DNA from: Echiichthys vipera | Lineage: Eukaryota; Chordata; Actinopteri; Perciformes; Trachinidae | Length of the DNA: 64,000 bases | Direction of reading: 5' to 3' | Assembly: GCA_963691815.1 (NCBI GenBank) | Contig: OY829661.1 | Coordinates: 24,218,000 to 24,281,999, forward strand | In this document: positions 21,917-33,260 of the stretch, piece by piece | How the letters are laid out: each line of letters begins with the position of its first letter | How positions within the stretch are numbered: the first letter of the stretch is position 1 | Notes under the pieces: generated by a model | Database searches by the model: none | What the model was told of the DNA's origin: nothing | The model's input: only the letters and a program-made list of their open reading frames with translations | Program-made: the position numbers and the translations under genes

Positions 21917-22274
21917 AGCCTTTAGGTGACTGAGATAACCGCCTGTATGGGAGACGCTGCAATAACTACAGGACAGTGTCTTGTGGCAGGACGCAGCAGT
22001 GGAGGACAGGGTAACTGTATCATCAGCACACACCGGATCTGCTGTGACCTCACTCTCAGCTGTGAATAGTGCATGACTTCAAAGCTGCACAGTGGTGTCA
22101 GCTCTGCTGGCTGCACTTTGTCTAGACACTCATTTGCAGGAGCTGGTGCCGCTCAAGACGAGCAATAACAGTTTTAATTCTGCGGCTCACAGGAAGTGAT
22201 CTGGAGGGAGTTTCTGCTCCATCATTCTCTCTTCTCCTTTAGGTCCCAATTAGGTGTGCACATAATAATTATGT

Positions 22275-22465
22275 TTAAGGGATGCACCGATTGTTCACCG
22301 TCATTGGAAAATAAGATGACATCCACAGACAGCCGTAGTCGATACTTTGTCTGTTGTGTTGCAGCAATTTAACACTAAATGTTGTGTTGCAGCAATTTTG
22401 CGCGGGCTAAATGTTGAAAAAGTTGAAAAATAGGGATGCATCTATTTATCAGCTGAACATTGGTA
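22275..22465. mobile_element. hAT-like end motifs in tandem
   Basis: TAAGGGATGCACCGATTG at 22276 and ATAGGGATGCATCTATTTATC at 22431 resemble the GGGATGCACCGAT terminus of fish hAT elements. GTTGTGTTGCAGCAATTT is also repeated twice in between (about 22355 and 22383). These look like fragmented or nested copies, without a complete element. Confidence 0.4.
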
Positions 22466-22561
22466 TCGGATGATATTTTGCTTTGTTGACTACAATGGGT
22501 TTATTGGCACAAAAGATTCACTGATTGCAGGGGCCTATGTTTTCATACTATACATATGTTT

Positions 22562-22745
22562 GTTTATTCATCCATCCATCTTCAACCGCTTGTCCCTATC
22601 AGGGTCACGGGGGGGCTGGAGCCGATCCCAGCTGACACCGGGCGTGAGGCGGGGTACACCCTGGACAGTTTATCGCAGGGCACATAGAGATGTACAGAGG
22701 CAGACAACCATTCACACCTACGGGCAATTTTTAGATTCATCAATT
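22562..22745. mobile_element. second copy of the teleost dispersed repeat (truncated)
   Basis: It begins with CATCCATCCATCTTCAACC and runs through CTTGTCCCTATCAGGG, CTGGAGCCGATCCCAGCT, GGCGTGAGGCGGGGTACACC and CATTCACACCTACGGGCAAT. It breaks off before the TGGGAGGAAACC block of the 20.68-kb copy, with a small internal deletion around the GGACAGTTTATCGCAGG part. Confidence 0.7.
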
Positions 22746-23110
22746 AAGTTTTGGAGATAATTCAACTGATGGCAAAAACCTCCTGAACGATGAACAATGA
22801 AGTCATCCGAACTGGGGGAAGCTGACTTTTGTTATTGTTTTGATTGAGAGACCCATAGGGGCATAAAAAAACGATAATATTGCGCAATTAGTCAACTAAT
22901 CGCTTGAACTCTAATCCCAGCATTTCAAAAATAACCGCCAACTCCACAAACGAAATAAAACCTCACTGACACTTCTACCTACCACAACTCTAAGGGCATA
23001 AGACACTATCTGGGTTAAACTGCATAAAATCTTATTAGAATAAAACCCACTGTCTTCACAACAGCTCAAGTAACATTATACTGGGTTTAGCTTACACTAA
23101 TACTATATCA

Positions 23111-23530
23111 CAGGGGTGCTCAACACGTCGATCGCGATCTACCGGTCGATCGCAAAGGTAGTATTGGTCGATCGCGTGACATTCAAAAAATTTACATCAG
23201 CCTATCATCCATCCCGTCTTTTGATTGATATACAGGGCAGCCAGTCAGATGACATGTGAATTTCGTCGTCTGACACTTAGGTCACTGCGCATGAGCAAAC
23301 ACCTGCGCTAAGTGCTAACTAACTTGCTTGTCAGCGAGTTACCGCCAGTTTTCAGCCTTTCTATGGTTTTTTCTCTTAAACCTAAGAAAGGGTATAAAAT
23401 GAGTGGGGGAGCTGGACTGAGTAAGAAGAAAACAACATTTACTATACATTGTATTTTTGTAGTAGGTAGATCATTTGGACTCGATCATTTTAGAAGTAGC
23501 TCGCATGCTGAAAAAGTGTGAGCACCCCTG
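23111..23530 (+). mobile_element. 420-bp hAT-type element remnant with 14-bp terminal inverted repeats
   Basis: It starts CAGGGGTGCTCAACACG and ends GTGTGAGCACCCCTG, giving inverted ends CAGGGGTGCTCA. A GGTCGATCGC motif is repeated just inside the left end, and CGATCATTTTAG / TAGCTCGCATG mirror it on the right. Inside, an ATG at 23398 reads MSGGAGLSKKKTTFTI before degenerating, resembling the N-terminus of a hAT/ZBED-type transposase. I find no exact 8-bp target duplication (flanks CTATATCA and CGTTATTG), so it is old. It is non-autonomous by internal deletion. Confidence 0.7.
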
Positions 23531-24270
23531 CGTTATTGTGTTTAAAGGACATGGTATCAATAGAAGTGCAACGCCACAGGCCTGGGCGTCCATCTCCTGT
23601 GTTTAATCCAGCTCATATCAATGGGGCTTACACTATTGTGATGTGGAACTAGAGAAGGTTTACGTGTCTTATTGCAGAATAAACATTGTCCTAAGGTGGC
23701 AGGTTGTGCCTCACAATGTCAACAAACGTGAATATTATGATATGCTCGTGCATGCAGCGTTTAAAGACATGATCTGAAGCCACACGTATAGAGAACTCGA
23801 TGCATTTTGAGTTGAGCTTCTTAAGATAAAACATCAATGGGTCAAAATGAGACACACTTGTGACGATGAAGCTTACGTACATATATGCAGTTTTACTCGT
23901 CTGCACAGAATGTGTGTCAGTTATTGTCCTCAGGCTGACTTCAGCCTCTGACATGTTCAATGTGAATAAGAAACCTGACCTGGCTGGTGGCCACACACTC
24001 CAGCACAGAGCGTGAGAAAAGAGATTACATATAACAAAAGAACCAATGCTGTCACAAAGCGTTTGGGGAAACTCATTTAGACATCTTTGTATGTGATGCA
24101 AATATTTTCAGACGTAAGCAAGTTGATCCTGTTGTCCTCAACATTTTTTTCGTGTGATGCGTGATTGACTAATCTAATTCGTCTCACATGACAAGCTGCG
24201 ATCATATTACACGCTGTATAAAAAGGGGTGCTTTGCTGCTTTTTCAGCCCCTTTGGTAATTACACTTTAA

Positions 24271-24931
24271 AGGAATAGTTCTGAGTTTTTTCCAAGTGGG
24301 GTTGTATGAGGTACTTATCCATAGTGAGTGCATTTCCGACTGTAGATGGCGGTCGACACGCCCCCAGTTTGGAGAACCAAGCAGGACGACAGGTACAGCG
24401 ATGTACGCCTGTGGACTAAATTTCAGTTGAGCCACCAGACTCCATTGATGAAAACAGTGATTATACTTCGCAGATCACGAGTTGCTGGTCTCCCGCTGAC
24501 TTGATCGGTTTGATTGATTTTGATTTTGCTAGTTCCTAAATCTTTTAAAACACCAACAAACTAACTGATCAAGTCAGTGGTAAGCCAGCAGCTCCTGTGT
24601 TCTGCACAGTAAAATGACTGTTTTTCTCAATGGAGTCTGGTGGCTTTGACGAGAACATAAAACGCCTTCAGTTCTCCCCTGTGTAAATTGAAACAGGGTT
24701 GTCTGACAGCAAGGTAAAGTGTAGAAAATATTCATAATATAGCGTACATTTAAGTGGATATTGCTGATGACTGCTGCCCCTGTCTACAGCGGTACATTGC
24801 TAAGCTTCCATGCCTGTCCCGCCTGCTTCTTCCGAATGGGGGGTGTGCCGACCCCCGTCTACTGAAGAAAATACACTGACTATGGATAAGTCACTCATAC
24901 AACCCTACTTTTACACATCTGAACTATCCCT
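24271..24931. mobile_element. 661-bp TTAA-flanked element (piggyBac-like MITE)
   Basis: The left tip AGGAATAGTTCTGAG and the right tip reversed AGGGATAGTTCAGATG are inverted. The repeats continue with GGGTTGTATGAG, ACTTATCCATAGT and ACACGCCCCCAGTTTGG/ACACCCCCCATTCGG. TTAA lies on both sides (24267-24270 and 24932-24935). The middle also has inverted blocks (ACTCCATTG...CAATGGAGTCTGGTGG and GACTTGATCGG/CTGATCAAGTC). No transposase. I recognise the family as a common percomorph MITE. Confidence 0.8.
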
Positions 24932-25628
24932 TTAAGGTGCTATGTTATCATTTGTTATGTGGAGATATGGGTGGTACCAGTATTACTCATCATTTTCAAG
25001 AAGAAGATGCTCGATGCAGTGATGAAAACTGATGCCACAATAAGCACCAAACTCACATAGTGGCATCATAGTGATAAAAAAGTGGTAAGAGCTTCTTTCA
25101 GACCACAAATATGAGCGGTCACATGTGAAGTTAAGGCTTGTGTCTAACTGAGTGTAAACCCTAAACTGCAGCCTCCTCTTCTCCACCTCTTTAATGGAAA
25201 GTAATGTAAAATACAACCTCCAAGTCCCATGCAAAGAAGTGAGACCGAGCTTCAGGTGATTAAACACACCATCAGCACTCACACATCCTTCAGGAACAAT
25301 ACATGACCTCTGCAGCTTTCACAGGGAAAGGGAAGGGAAACTCCTGACAGTGAGACACGGTCAGTGAACGCATCAGAGCAGAAAGTACACAGGTCTGAGT
25401 CTGCAGACCTGCAGGACCACAGGACAAGGACGCAGTGTGAAAGAGTTTGGATCTGCAACGTTATGAGCGCCACGCGTGTCTTTTACGGTTTACCTGTGAA
25501 CGCACCAGCACTCGGTCGTGTTTAATGCAATAACACGACAGATTCCATAACAATATAATCATAATATAATGTAATATTTCTTCGTTTCATCGGGTTCTTT
25601 AGATGAAGATGAAGCAGCTTGCCATTAC

Positions 25629-25800
25629 CTGCTGTCGCCTCTCAGCTTTCGCTCCGATCTCGACCCAAATCGCACCGGTGTCTCCTTTAAATAAAGTTTA
25701 AATAAAGTTTTTTTCAGTCACTTGATGCTTCGCTTAACAAGCAGCTTTGACACATTTATGCCGCACAAGTGTTCTCGGTCTGGGATCCATGGGTCTCCTC
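25629..25800 (-). promoter_or_regulatory. arhgef28: candidate arhgef28 5' UTR exon and promoter region
   Basis: On the minus strand, GC-rich sequence around GGAGACACCGGTGCGATTTG leads to GCGACAGCAG|GTAATG, an acceptable donor ending an exon at 25629. The first coding exon at 20325-20271 has an upstream acceptor (CCTCCCTAG), so at least one untranslated exon must lie further right; this is the best candidate I saw. Local CpG content is higher than around it. No TATA box is placed. Inference only. Confidence 0.35.
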
Positions 25801-25894
25801 TGCACTCCGGTGGAGAGTCGGGCTGGAGTTTGTTTGCAGGTGTCGCCAGAGTTGTGTGTCTCCTCTCTGCAGCTTTCTCCTCTGGTCCGGCCCC

Positions 25895-25910
25895 CTCTCT
25901 CTCTCTCTCA

Positions 25911-26006
<96 letters not shown>
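25895..26006. repeat. compound (CT)n(CA)n microsatellite
   Basis: About 18 bases of CT then about 90 bases of CA with one CAGACA interruption. Histidine/threonine and cysteine/valine open frames here are repeat artefacts. Confidence 0.95.
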
Positions 26007-26007
<1 letters not shown>

Positions 26008-26524
26008 GCAGACACATTCCCATTCCCACTCTAAATTCCCCGAATATAGTAAAAAATAGTGTGATTTCATGTTTATTATGGTATTTGCATGGGTTTTATT
26101 TATAGTATAATCTTAAATGTATACAGGGGTCAGTTGTAATTTTTCATTTCCTCCAATCAGAGACGAGCTGGAGTGACGTCACTTTTACCTATGCTCAGTT
26201 GTACCGTGTTGGCTCAAATATAAATGCATCTGTGACGTTACCTTATGGAAATGAATTTGGTGCAAAACTATCTGTGTACTTCATGTTCTGTACCTCAGTG
26301 CAAATCAGAATCAGGAATACTTTAATAATACCAGGGGGAATATTTTCCAGCTACACAAACAACATATTTAACAACATAACAATATTATACAGATAACATA
26401 CATATATATAACAAATTTACAATAGTAATATATACAGATCACAAGTACTGTAATAATGTGCAACGAACGGATTGTTTATGATTGAGTCTGTATTGCAGAA
26501 GAAGAAGAAGAAGAAGAAGAAGGG

Positions 26525-26785
26525 GAAATTACATTTTTTTTTTACTCTTATTATTATTAATCATGTTACACACACACAGGCCCGAAATACACACACATGC
26601 AGACAGGACCTAAAGTATTTACATGCAATTAAGGGAGAGATGTTAGAGCGAGGGGGCTGCCAGTGACCAGCACCCCGAGCAGTTGGGGGTTCGGTGCCTT
26701 GCTCAACAGCACCTCGGCAGTGCCCAGGACATGAACTGGCACCTCTCCAGCCACCAGTCCACGCTCCATTCATGGTCCACACTCG
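26525..26785 (-). mobile_element. tRNA-derived SINE, copy 1 (5'-truncated head)
   Basis: It shares with 28433-28737 and 46619-46890 the blocks CCCGAAATACACACACATGC, GACAGGACCTA, GGGGGTTCGGTGCCTTGCTC and CAACAGCACCTCGGCAGTGC, ending at TGGTCCACAC. Judged from the 28.4-kb copy, the SINE reads on the minus strand. This copy lacks the tRNA-like head. It is preceded by a GAA microsatellite (26496-26522) and by a region at 26305-26470 (AATCAGAATCAGGAATAC) that may be another repeat tail. Confidence 0.7.
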
Positions 26786-27195
26786 AACAAAATAAATACT
26801 TTTATGTTGTTTTCTTATTTTTATAAATTAAACTCTATATGAAGCAAAACTGAAAGGCTGCCTACTCTGCTAAACATAAACAGCCACATAAATAATAATA
26901 ATAATAATCTAATCATAGTTTTATAACACTCTGCTTTTTGTTATTGTCGACTCTGAGTTCATTTAGCTGATAATAAAAATCTTAATGCCGGACTTCTACA
27001 AGTATGCTTACACTGTGATGTAAATACTTTTTAAAGCAACATGTCAGAGTACCTCTTCCATCACTCTGGACTCAGGACATGTTTGACTCAGACATGCTAC
27101 CACTACTGTCTCTTTTGTAAACAGGGTTATGCAAGAGCTCTTCTGTGCATGTATGCTGTCTCAGTTTTTGTCACAGTGTCACAGTGTTGTGTTTA

Positions 27196-27430
27196 TTAAA
27201 GGGGTACTCCAGCAATTTAGTGTTGCTCATCCCAAAAGTTAAGAAAATAAAGAAGACATTCTTCCCCTTAGCCTACAAAGGAGGTTTTTAATTAATTAGC
27301 AATAAAACGCACCATTGATCAATTCAATTCACTCAAAGGTGTTTCTGCCACAGGCTCTATAATGGCTAATAGATATGTTCACTGTTTTAACATTTAGTTT
27401 TACGCCATAAGCTCACTTTAACTATTTAAC
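27196..27430. mobile_element. one end of a TTAA-class element
   Basis: TTAA at 27196-27199 is followed by AGGGGTACTCCAGCAATTTAG, a terminus I recall from percomorph MITEs of the TTAA class. I did not find the matching opposite end, so the right limit is a guess. Confidence 0.4.
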
Positions 27431-28432
27431 TATTACCCTTTGTATCACTATGATGTCATTGTGACTGTGGTAAGCACAGCAGTCAGTAGTAAACTTGTTT
27501 TCACAACTCACTACATAAGAGGTTTTTCTAAGTATATCTCAGATTTACTTTAAGACTTCACACAATTATCATTACAAAGCAAAGTTTTTAGTTCGGTAAC
27601 GTATAAATGACTTGTGCGTTGAGTGGGAAAGCACAGCGCTGTCAAATCAGTGTTCAATCTGCATGAAATACTTCCTAATGCTCTTCTGTTGGATACAAAT
27701 CTCCCAGGTCTTCCAGTTGGATTGAAACCATAATCACGCACACAGGCGTATGACAGTAACAGGAAGTGAGAGGAAGACTTTCCCACCCTTCCTGCTCCCA
27801 GACTTCTCCCACTGACTGATAATGAGGAACAGATTAAATGTGTGTAATGAGGTCGCAGCTGAGAGTCCACAACAACGCAGTTTTACTTCTAACGCAGTCA
27901 AGAGTCTGAGTTTCCAACGTGCAAAGTGTTGTCTTCCTTAATTGCGGGGAGATGAGAGGATTATAGGCCGTCTGGGAGAAGAACAAAGCCCAACGTGCTT
28001 GTGTAACTGCAAGACAGACTGTAGTGCCATCTGTTGGCAGTCAGTGCATAAAAAGTGAATGAAGTCACAATACTGCCATCATGTGGAGGTTTTCCAGATC
28101 ACAGATTACATATATCATCTTTAATCTCATACTTGTTTAGCTTTTTTAAATAATCTGCAAAATGCACAACAAAGTGATGTCCACACCGGGTGAGGTATAA
28201 GACAAAGTGTGGCGTATTTTATGCTCATCTTGTTGTCAGTGCGTGTAATCCGGGTGTCCTGTAGATGGCGAGATCAGCGCACTGTGGAATTCATCACACG
28301 CTGTCAAAAGAAAGCAGCTGTGTGTGATCTTGATCTTGACAGAACCACTTCCTCGATGCCACTGAAGCTTTTTACCCCACTGTGGCGTCATCACAGCAGC
28401 ACGTACACACCACGGCCCTCCTTGACGAAGCA

Positions 28433-28737
28433 GAATTTCTTTATTAGTCCCGCAAATGGGGAAATTCAATTTTCACTCTATTATTTTTCATGTTACACAC
28501 ACACGGGCCCGAAATACACACACATGCACAGACAGGACCTATATACATGCAACCAATGGAGAGATGTTAGCAGTTGGGGGTTCGGTGCCTTGCTCAACAG
28601 CACCTCGGCAGTGCCCAGGAGATGAACTGGGACCTCTCCAGCCACCAGTCCACACTCCATTCATGGTCCACACAGGGACTCGAACCAGCAACCCTCCGGA
28701 TCCCAGCCCAGTCACCTATGGACTGAGCTTCTACCTA
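28433..28737 (-). mobile_element. tRNA-derived SINE, copy 2 with tRNA-like head
   Basis: Read on the minus strand it starts near GAAGCTCAGTCCATAGG (A-box-like) and has GCTGGTTCGAGTCCC (a B-box match), then the shared body seen at 26.5 and 46.6 kb. It ends with CCCCATTTGCGGGACTAATAAAG. Internal pol III promoter boxes and the tRNA-like head support a SINE. This is the most complete of the three copies in the window. Confidence 0.75.
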
Positions 28738-30075
28738 TGGACCCTCCTATTAAAGACTTGAATGACAAACAAGTGAACAGCAATGAAAACTGCTGCACAA
28801 TGAGACCTCAGGACAAATATGTGTGTCTCTTTTTGCAGTGCCTGGTGATGTGGTCCCCGCACAACCGCCATTAAACCATTTCCATCAACACTCTGAAATG
28901 ATTTTCCACACAAGCCAAGAAAACCAGCTTATGAATCGCTACTTATTTTTACTTGAACAAACACAGCCTCCGAAGCTCCTCTTGACCTTTCTGTTTTGGA
29001 TTGTTTTGGATTTTTGCAACACAAACCGCGATGTTTTAAAATCTTTTAAGGAAGGTTTTGCTGGCTGGCTTCTTCTCCAAGAATACCCGATCAGATAAGT
29101 GTCTTTCTTAGGTTAACCTCACAGTGAAAGGTGAGTGAGTCTAAAGAGCACTGCAATTTATACACCCCACAATGAGAGGAGTTAAACAGCATCAGCATAC
29201 TGTGAAAGCACTGATGTGAAACACCCAACAGGAGAGATGGCATTGGTACCAAGCCCACGTAATTAAATAATTAAACATAATGCTAAGGCTAATGAATGGG
29301 ATAAATAGTCCAGGAGCTTTGTTTTTGCTGTTTATCCTGCAAAGCCTAATCTACTTTACAGCTTTTCAGGCCTGAGACAGTCACCTCAAAACAAACAAAG
29401 TCATAAAAAACCATGACACAAGAGAGTTTCCATGTAGGTTCTGTTGAGTGAAAAGAACATTAATTACACAGCACAGTGAAACGATCATCTCCTCATTTCT
29501 GACTTCACAACAATATCATAAAAAAAGGAAGACCAGAGTCATGTTTACGCTTTTCAGTGGAGGGATTTGGCAGATTCCGAGGGAATGTTTTGCTGTAACC
29601 TCTAAATCAGATTAACATTTTGGAGCTTTGAGAGAAGATAATAACCACTGCTGGAACAAATGTGTAATTCCCCCGACAATAACGTGGTAAACTGATCTAA
29701 AAGAATATCAAACAAGCTCCAAACCGTTCTGCTTTGTTGAAGTTTTCTTTACGTAAGCCCTTTCTCCAGGGTGAGGTGCAGTTATGGGATAATTATAAGG
29801 AACATGTGGTCATCAGTGATCTCAGGCCGCATAATCAGTCATTAGTCTTACGACTGTGACAATAGACGGTAATGGGACAGAGTTGGTCTGGCATCTGAGA
29901 CTCCATAAATACATCAGAGCCTGTGATGAAGTCAGTTAATGATAATAAGGTGACTCGATGCACTATTTGTTGAAATTTCAAAATGATTAATGATTGAAAA
30001 TAAATACTGTTAATATATCTGTCCCTTTTCATTTGTGTCTGTTTAATCTTTGTCATCTGCTCCTTTGCGTTGAAA

Positions 30076-30356
30076 GGAGCCAGTTGAGGTGGTTCAGGAT
30101 CATCTAGTAAGGATGAACCCTGGGCGCCTCCCTAGGGAGGTGTTCCAGGCACGTCCAGCTGGGAGGAGGCCTCGGGGAAGACCCAGGACCAGGTGGAGGT
30201 GGAGAGATTATATCTCCACACTGGCCTGGGAACGCCTCAGGATCCCCCAGTTAGAGCTGGTTAATGTGGCCCGGGAAAGGGAAGTTTGGGGTCCCCTGCT
30301 AAAGCTGCTGCCCCCACGACCCGACCCCTGATTAGAGGCTGAAGATGAGATGAGAT
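30076..30356 (+). mobile_element. 3' fragment of a non-LTR retrotransposon (LINE ORF2 C-terminus)
   Basis: The plus strand encodes about 80 residues with the core GRRPRGRPRTRWR, then LAWERLRIPQLELVNVAREREVW and LLPPRPDP before a stop. This is the characteristic C-terminal tail of a fish LINE reverse transcriptase ORF. The 3' end has a short tandem tail GATGAGATGAGAT, typical of LINE insertion. The rest of the ORF is missing (5' truncation), so it is a dead fragment. The clade was not assigned. Confidence 0.75.
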
Positions 30357-31479
30357 CTTGAAACAATACCTGACATTACACATTCAACATTCATATTGGC
30401 TATAGGGAACTTTATCCCCCAACACAACACCAGAGACATTTAATCTTTCACATTAGCTAGGGTATGAATTAACCACAATAATAGGTTTTTGCAATTTGCA
30501 TCAGGTTGATATAGTCGGTAATAATTCGGACATAATTTCAGATACAATTTATTTTTTTTACTGGATAAATTTCCTTTCATTTCTGGAAACTATTGTGTGA
30601 ATAATGGCCTTTTAATTAAAAGTGGGCCAAATGTCAAACAAGGATGTACAAAAGGAATTGCACTACTGAATGTTTAAAGCCAGAGAATGACAAAAAAAAG
30701 ACAGGCATCTATAATGTAGACGGGTGCACGGTGAGGTTTAACACAGGAGTAACCTCACAAAGTACCCTTTAATTAATCAGCATACTATTCTCATACCCTT
30801 GACCACATCTAGACACCAGAACATGTCATCCATAATGTTATATAAGCTTGTTGTTCTTCCCATTACATTCAGCCTTTCTGCACTTTCTTTTATGTCCTAG
30901 TATTTATAAGATGGGGAAAGTGCACAGTTTCTTAGCTGTACCAGAGTTAGTTTGCTGATTTACATCTGTAGTCCCTGGGCAGAAACCAGAGGATCCTGTC
31001 TGCAGCAGCGTACTAAATGAAACTGGTTTAAACTAGTTATAAATATAATATGTAAGCCCATCCATTTTCACATGAACATGTCTCAAAACCTTGGTGAATA
31101 TAGATTATATGAATGAGTTGGGCTTCTGCAGCAAGGGGGACACACATTCCATCAGACTGCATTTTCAACATGCCACAAAATGATCCCCTCTCTTTAGGCA
31201 CAGTGTCTGCCCTACCATCAAGCATCTATTTTGTGCATACTTCAGATCATGTCTAATAACCTTGGTGAACATGGAAAAGTTCCTTTTTTCCCAGCAAAAG
31301 TAATCAGGGAATAGGGATTCTGTTGGACTGCATTTACAACCTGCGACAAAATGTATCCCCTATCTTAAATGCAGTGTGTCTGCCCTTTAATCACGTATTT
31401 TATTTTGTATATCCTTCAGATCATGTTTAATAACCTTGGTGAATATGGAGAAGTTCCTTCTTTCCCGGCAAAAGGTAAA

Positions 31480-31835
31480 GGGGGATACGATTCAATTCAG
31501 TTCAATTCAATTTTATTTAAAGTGCCAAATCATAACAAAAGTTATCTCAGGACACTGACACTAAAAACTAGGTATAGACCAAACTCTATGACTTATTTAT
31601 GATTTACATAGACCCAACAATTCCCCCGTAGAGTACGGTGGCGTTGAAAACCTTCCCTTTAACAGACAGGAACGTCAGACAGACCCAGCTCTGTGGAGGA
31701 CGCACATCTGTCTGCACCGGTTGGGGAGAAAGAAAAGGAGAGAGAAAGAGAGAAAAGACGGACGGATGGACAGAGAGAGACAAAGACAGACACAAAGACA
31801 GAGACAGACACACTTCCAGTACCTATAATAATATC
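31480..31835. mobile_element. teleost dispersed repeat with an AATTCAATTTTATTT end
   Basis: TTCAGTTCAATTCAATTTTA then GTGCCAAATCATAACAAAAG, ACCCAACAATTCCCCC, CTTTAACAGACAGGAACG and TCTGCACCGGTTGGGGAGA follow in the order of a common fish interspersed repeat. A purine-rich GAGA/GACAGA tract (31735-31812) follows. The class is uncertain. Confidence 0.6.
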
Positions 31836-32689
31836 TATAGTAATGTGAATATGACTTATATGTTATGGCAGTTAATACAGCAGAATAGAAGAAACAAGCA
31901 CAGCTAAGGTGATAGATTATAATAGTAGCAGGAAGCGTCCTGCAGGACCACCGCAGCAGGCACCACCACGATCAGCTGAGACCTGCGAGATGACAAAGCA
32001 CAGTCTATCATGCTGCATTTACAACCTGGCAGAAATTGTATCCCCTCTATAATGAGCAATGTCTTCACTGTAATGAAACATTTTATTTCATGAATAATCC
32101 AGATCAGTGGTTCTCAAACTTTGTACATGACGTACCATTTCAGAAAATATCAGGCTCTCTCAAATACCACCACTAAGACCAATGTTAAAATACAGTTGTG
32201 TAGGCCGACACTATTCAGCTATGGACAGGAAGGTTTATTTCTAATCAGAAGATTATTTATTGTTGACTATCTTCAGCCACAGCCACGCTGTATGAAAGGT
32301 TAGCATCAGATCTGACATGTCAGTGTTTTCAAACCAATCATTTTACCTCTGCTTACCATCTTGCCATCACAGTTTACTCGTGAACATGACTACAGCATAA
32401 CAAGCTGGTATTGAAACAAAAATATTACAGGAAATGCAAAACTTATTTTAAATTCTATTTCACAGATCTAACAATTTTAAGTATTGTCTTAGTATTATAT
32501 TCTTAAACTCCTAATATCCTTAAACTCACACGACTCAAAGTGACCTATCACTGAAATGCACCTTTCTCTCTCTTGCACATTAAAATCCACACATCATATT
32601 GTAATATAGCGTTTATCTGCGATACTGTACTTTTATTTTATTGTTGTTCATATTTTGTATTTTATATTTAATCTTATTTTTAGTACTTC

Positions 32690-32712
32690 CTCTATCTATC
32701 TATCTATCTATA

Positions 32713-32743
<31 letters not shown>
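32690..32743. repeat. (TATC)n tetranucleotide microsatellite
   Basis: About 13 units of CTAT with one TATATA interruption. Confidence 0.95.
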
Positions 32744-32929
32744 TCCTTCAGCATTGAATGTTTTCCTGTTTGTTCCTTTTCTTAGTACCACCGAAGAGAG
32801 CTTGAGTACCACCAGTTGTACAAGCACCACAGTTTGAGACCCAGAGCTCCAGATAATGCCTAAAAACATTTGTAAATATGAAGAAATGTCTTATTTCAGA
32901 GCACAAACGCACACTTCCTACCAGCTCGA

Positions 32930-33240
32930 TGGCGGAACCAAAAAGCGGGAGGTAAATAGTAGATGCACCCGTTGCTTGACGGTAGCCCGAACTCGCGCAT
33001 GCGCAAATACATCAAAACACAGGAATACAAAGAGGGGTGACCGCAGCAGGAGGATATTTAAATAAAACAATGACTTATCGAGTAAGACACGTCTTTATAA
33101 AAATATTAATAACAGCATAGTTTCTTCTGTATTAACATGGACGCCGTGAGCCAAAGTTAGCTAACGTTAACGCTGTACGTCAGAAATAGTTTTAATATGA
33201 ATTGTGTGTGTGTGTGTGTGTTTCAGGTGTACGGAGGCTC
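32930..33240 (+). promoter_or_regulatory. ankra2: ankra2 promoter and 5' UTR region
   Basis: A 5' UTR acceptor (TGTTTCAG, exon from 33227) precedes the start codon at 33261, so at least one upstream non-coding exon exists. CGCGCATGCGCAAA at about 32995-33008 is a near-perfect NRF1 site, typical of CpG promoters without a TATA box. Two donors fit a first exon: GCGGGAG|GTAAAT at about 32951 and GACGCC|GTGAGC at about 33146. If the first is used, its ATG at 32931 would open a short upstream frame that ends before the main start. Which donor is used cannot be decided by eye. Confidence 0.5.
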
Positions 33241-33260
33241 CAGTTGAATCTCGGTGAGGT

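Noticed and set aside
21605..22033. 142-codon minus-strand open frame
   Set aside because: It runs through the right arm of the 1.38-kb palindrome and has no counterpart in the left arm or in known protein families.
14500..33000. Search for utp15 exons between arhgef28 and ankra2
   Set aside because: No WD-repeat-like peptide or UTP15 N-terminal motif was recognised on either strand; recorded as absent, not proven absent.
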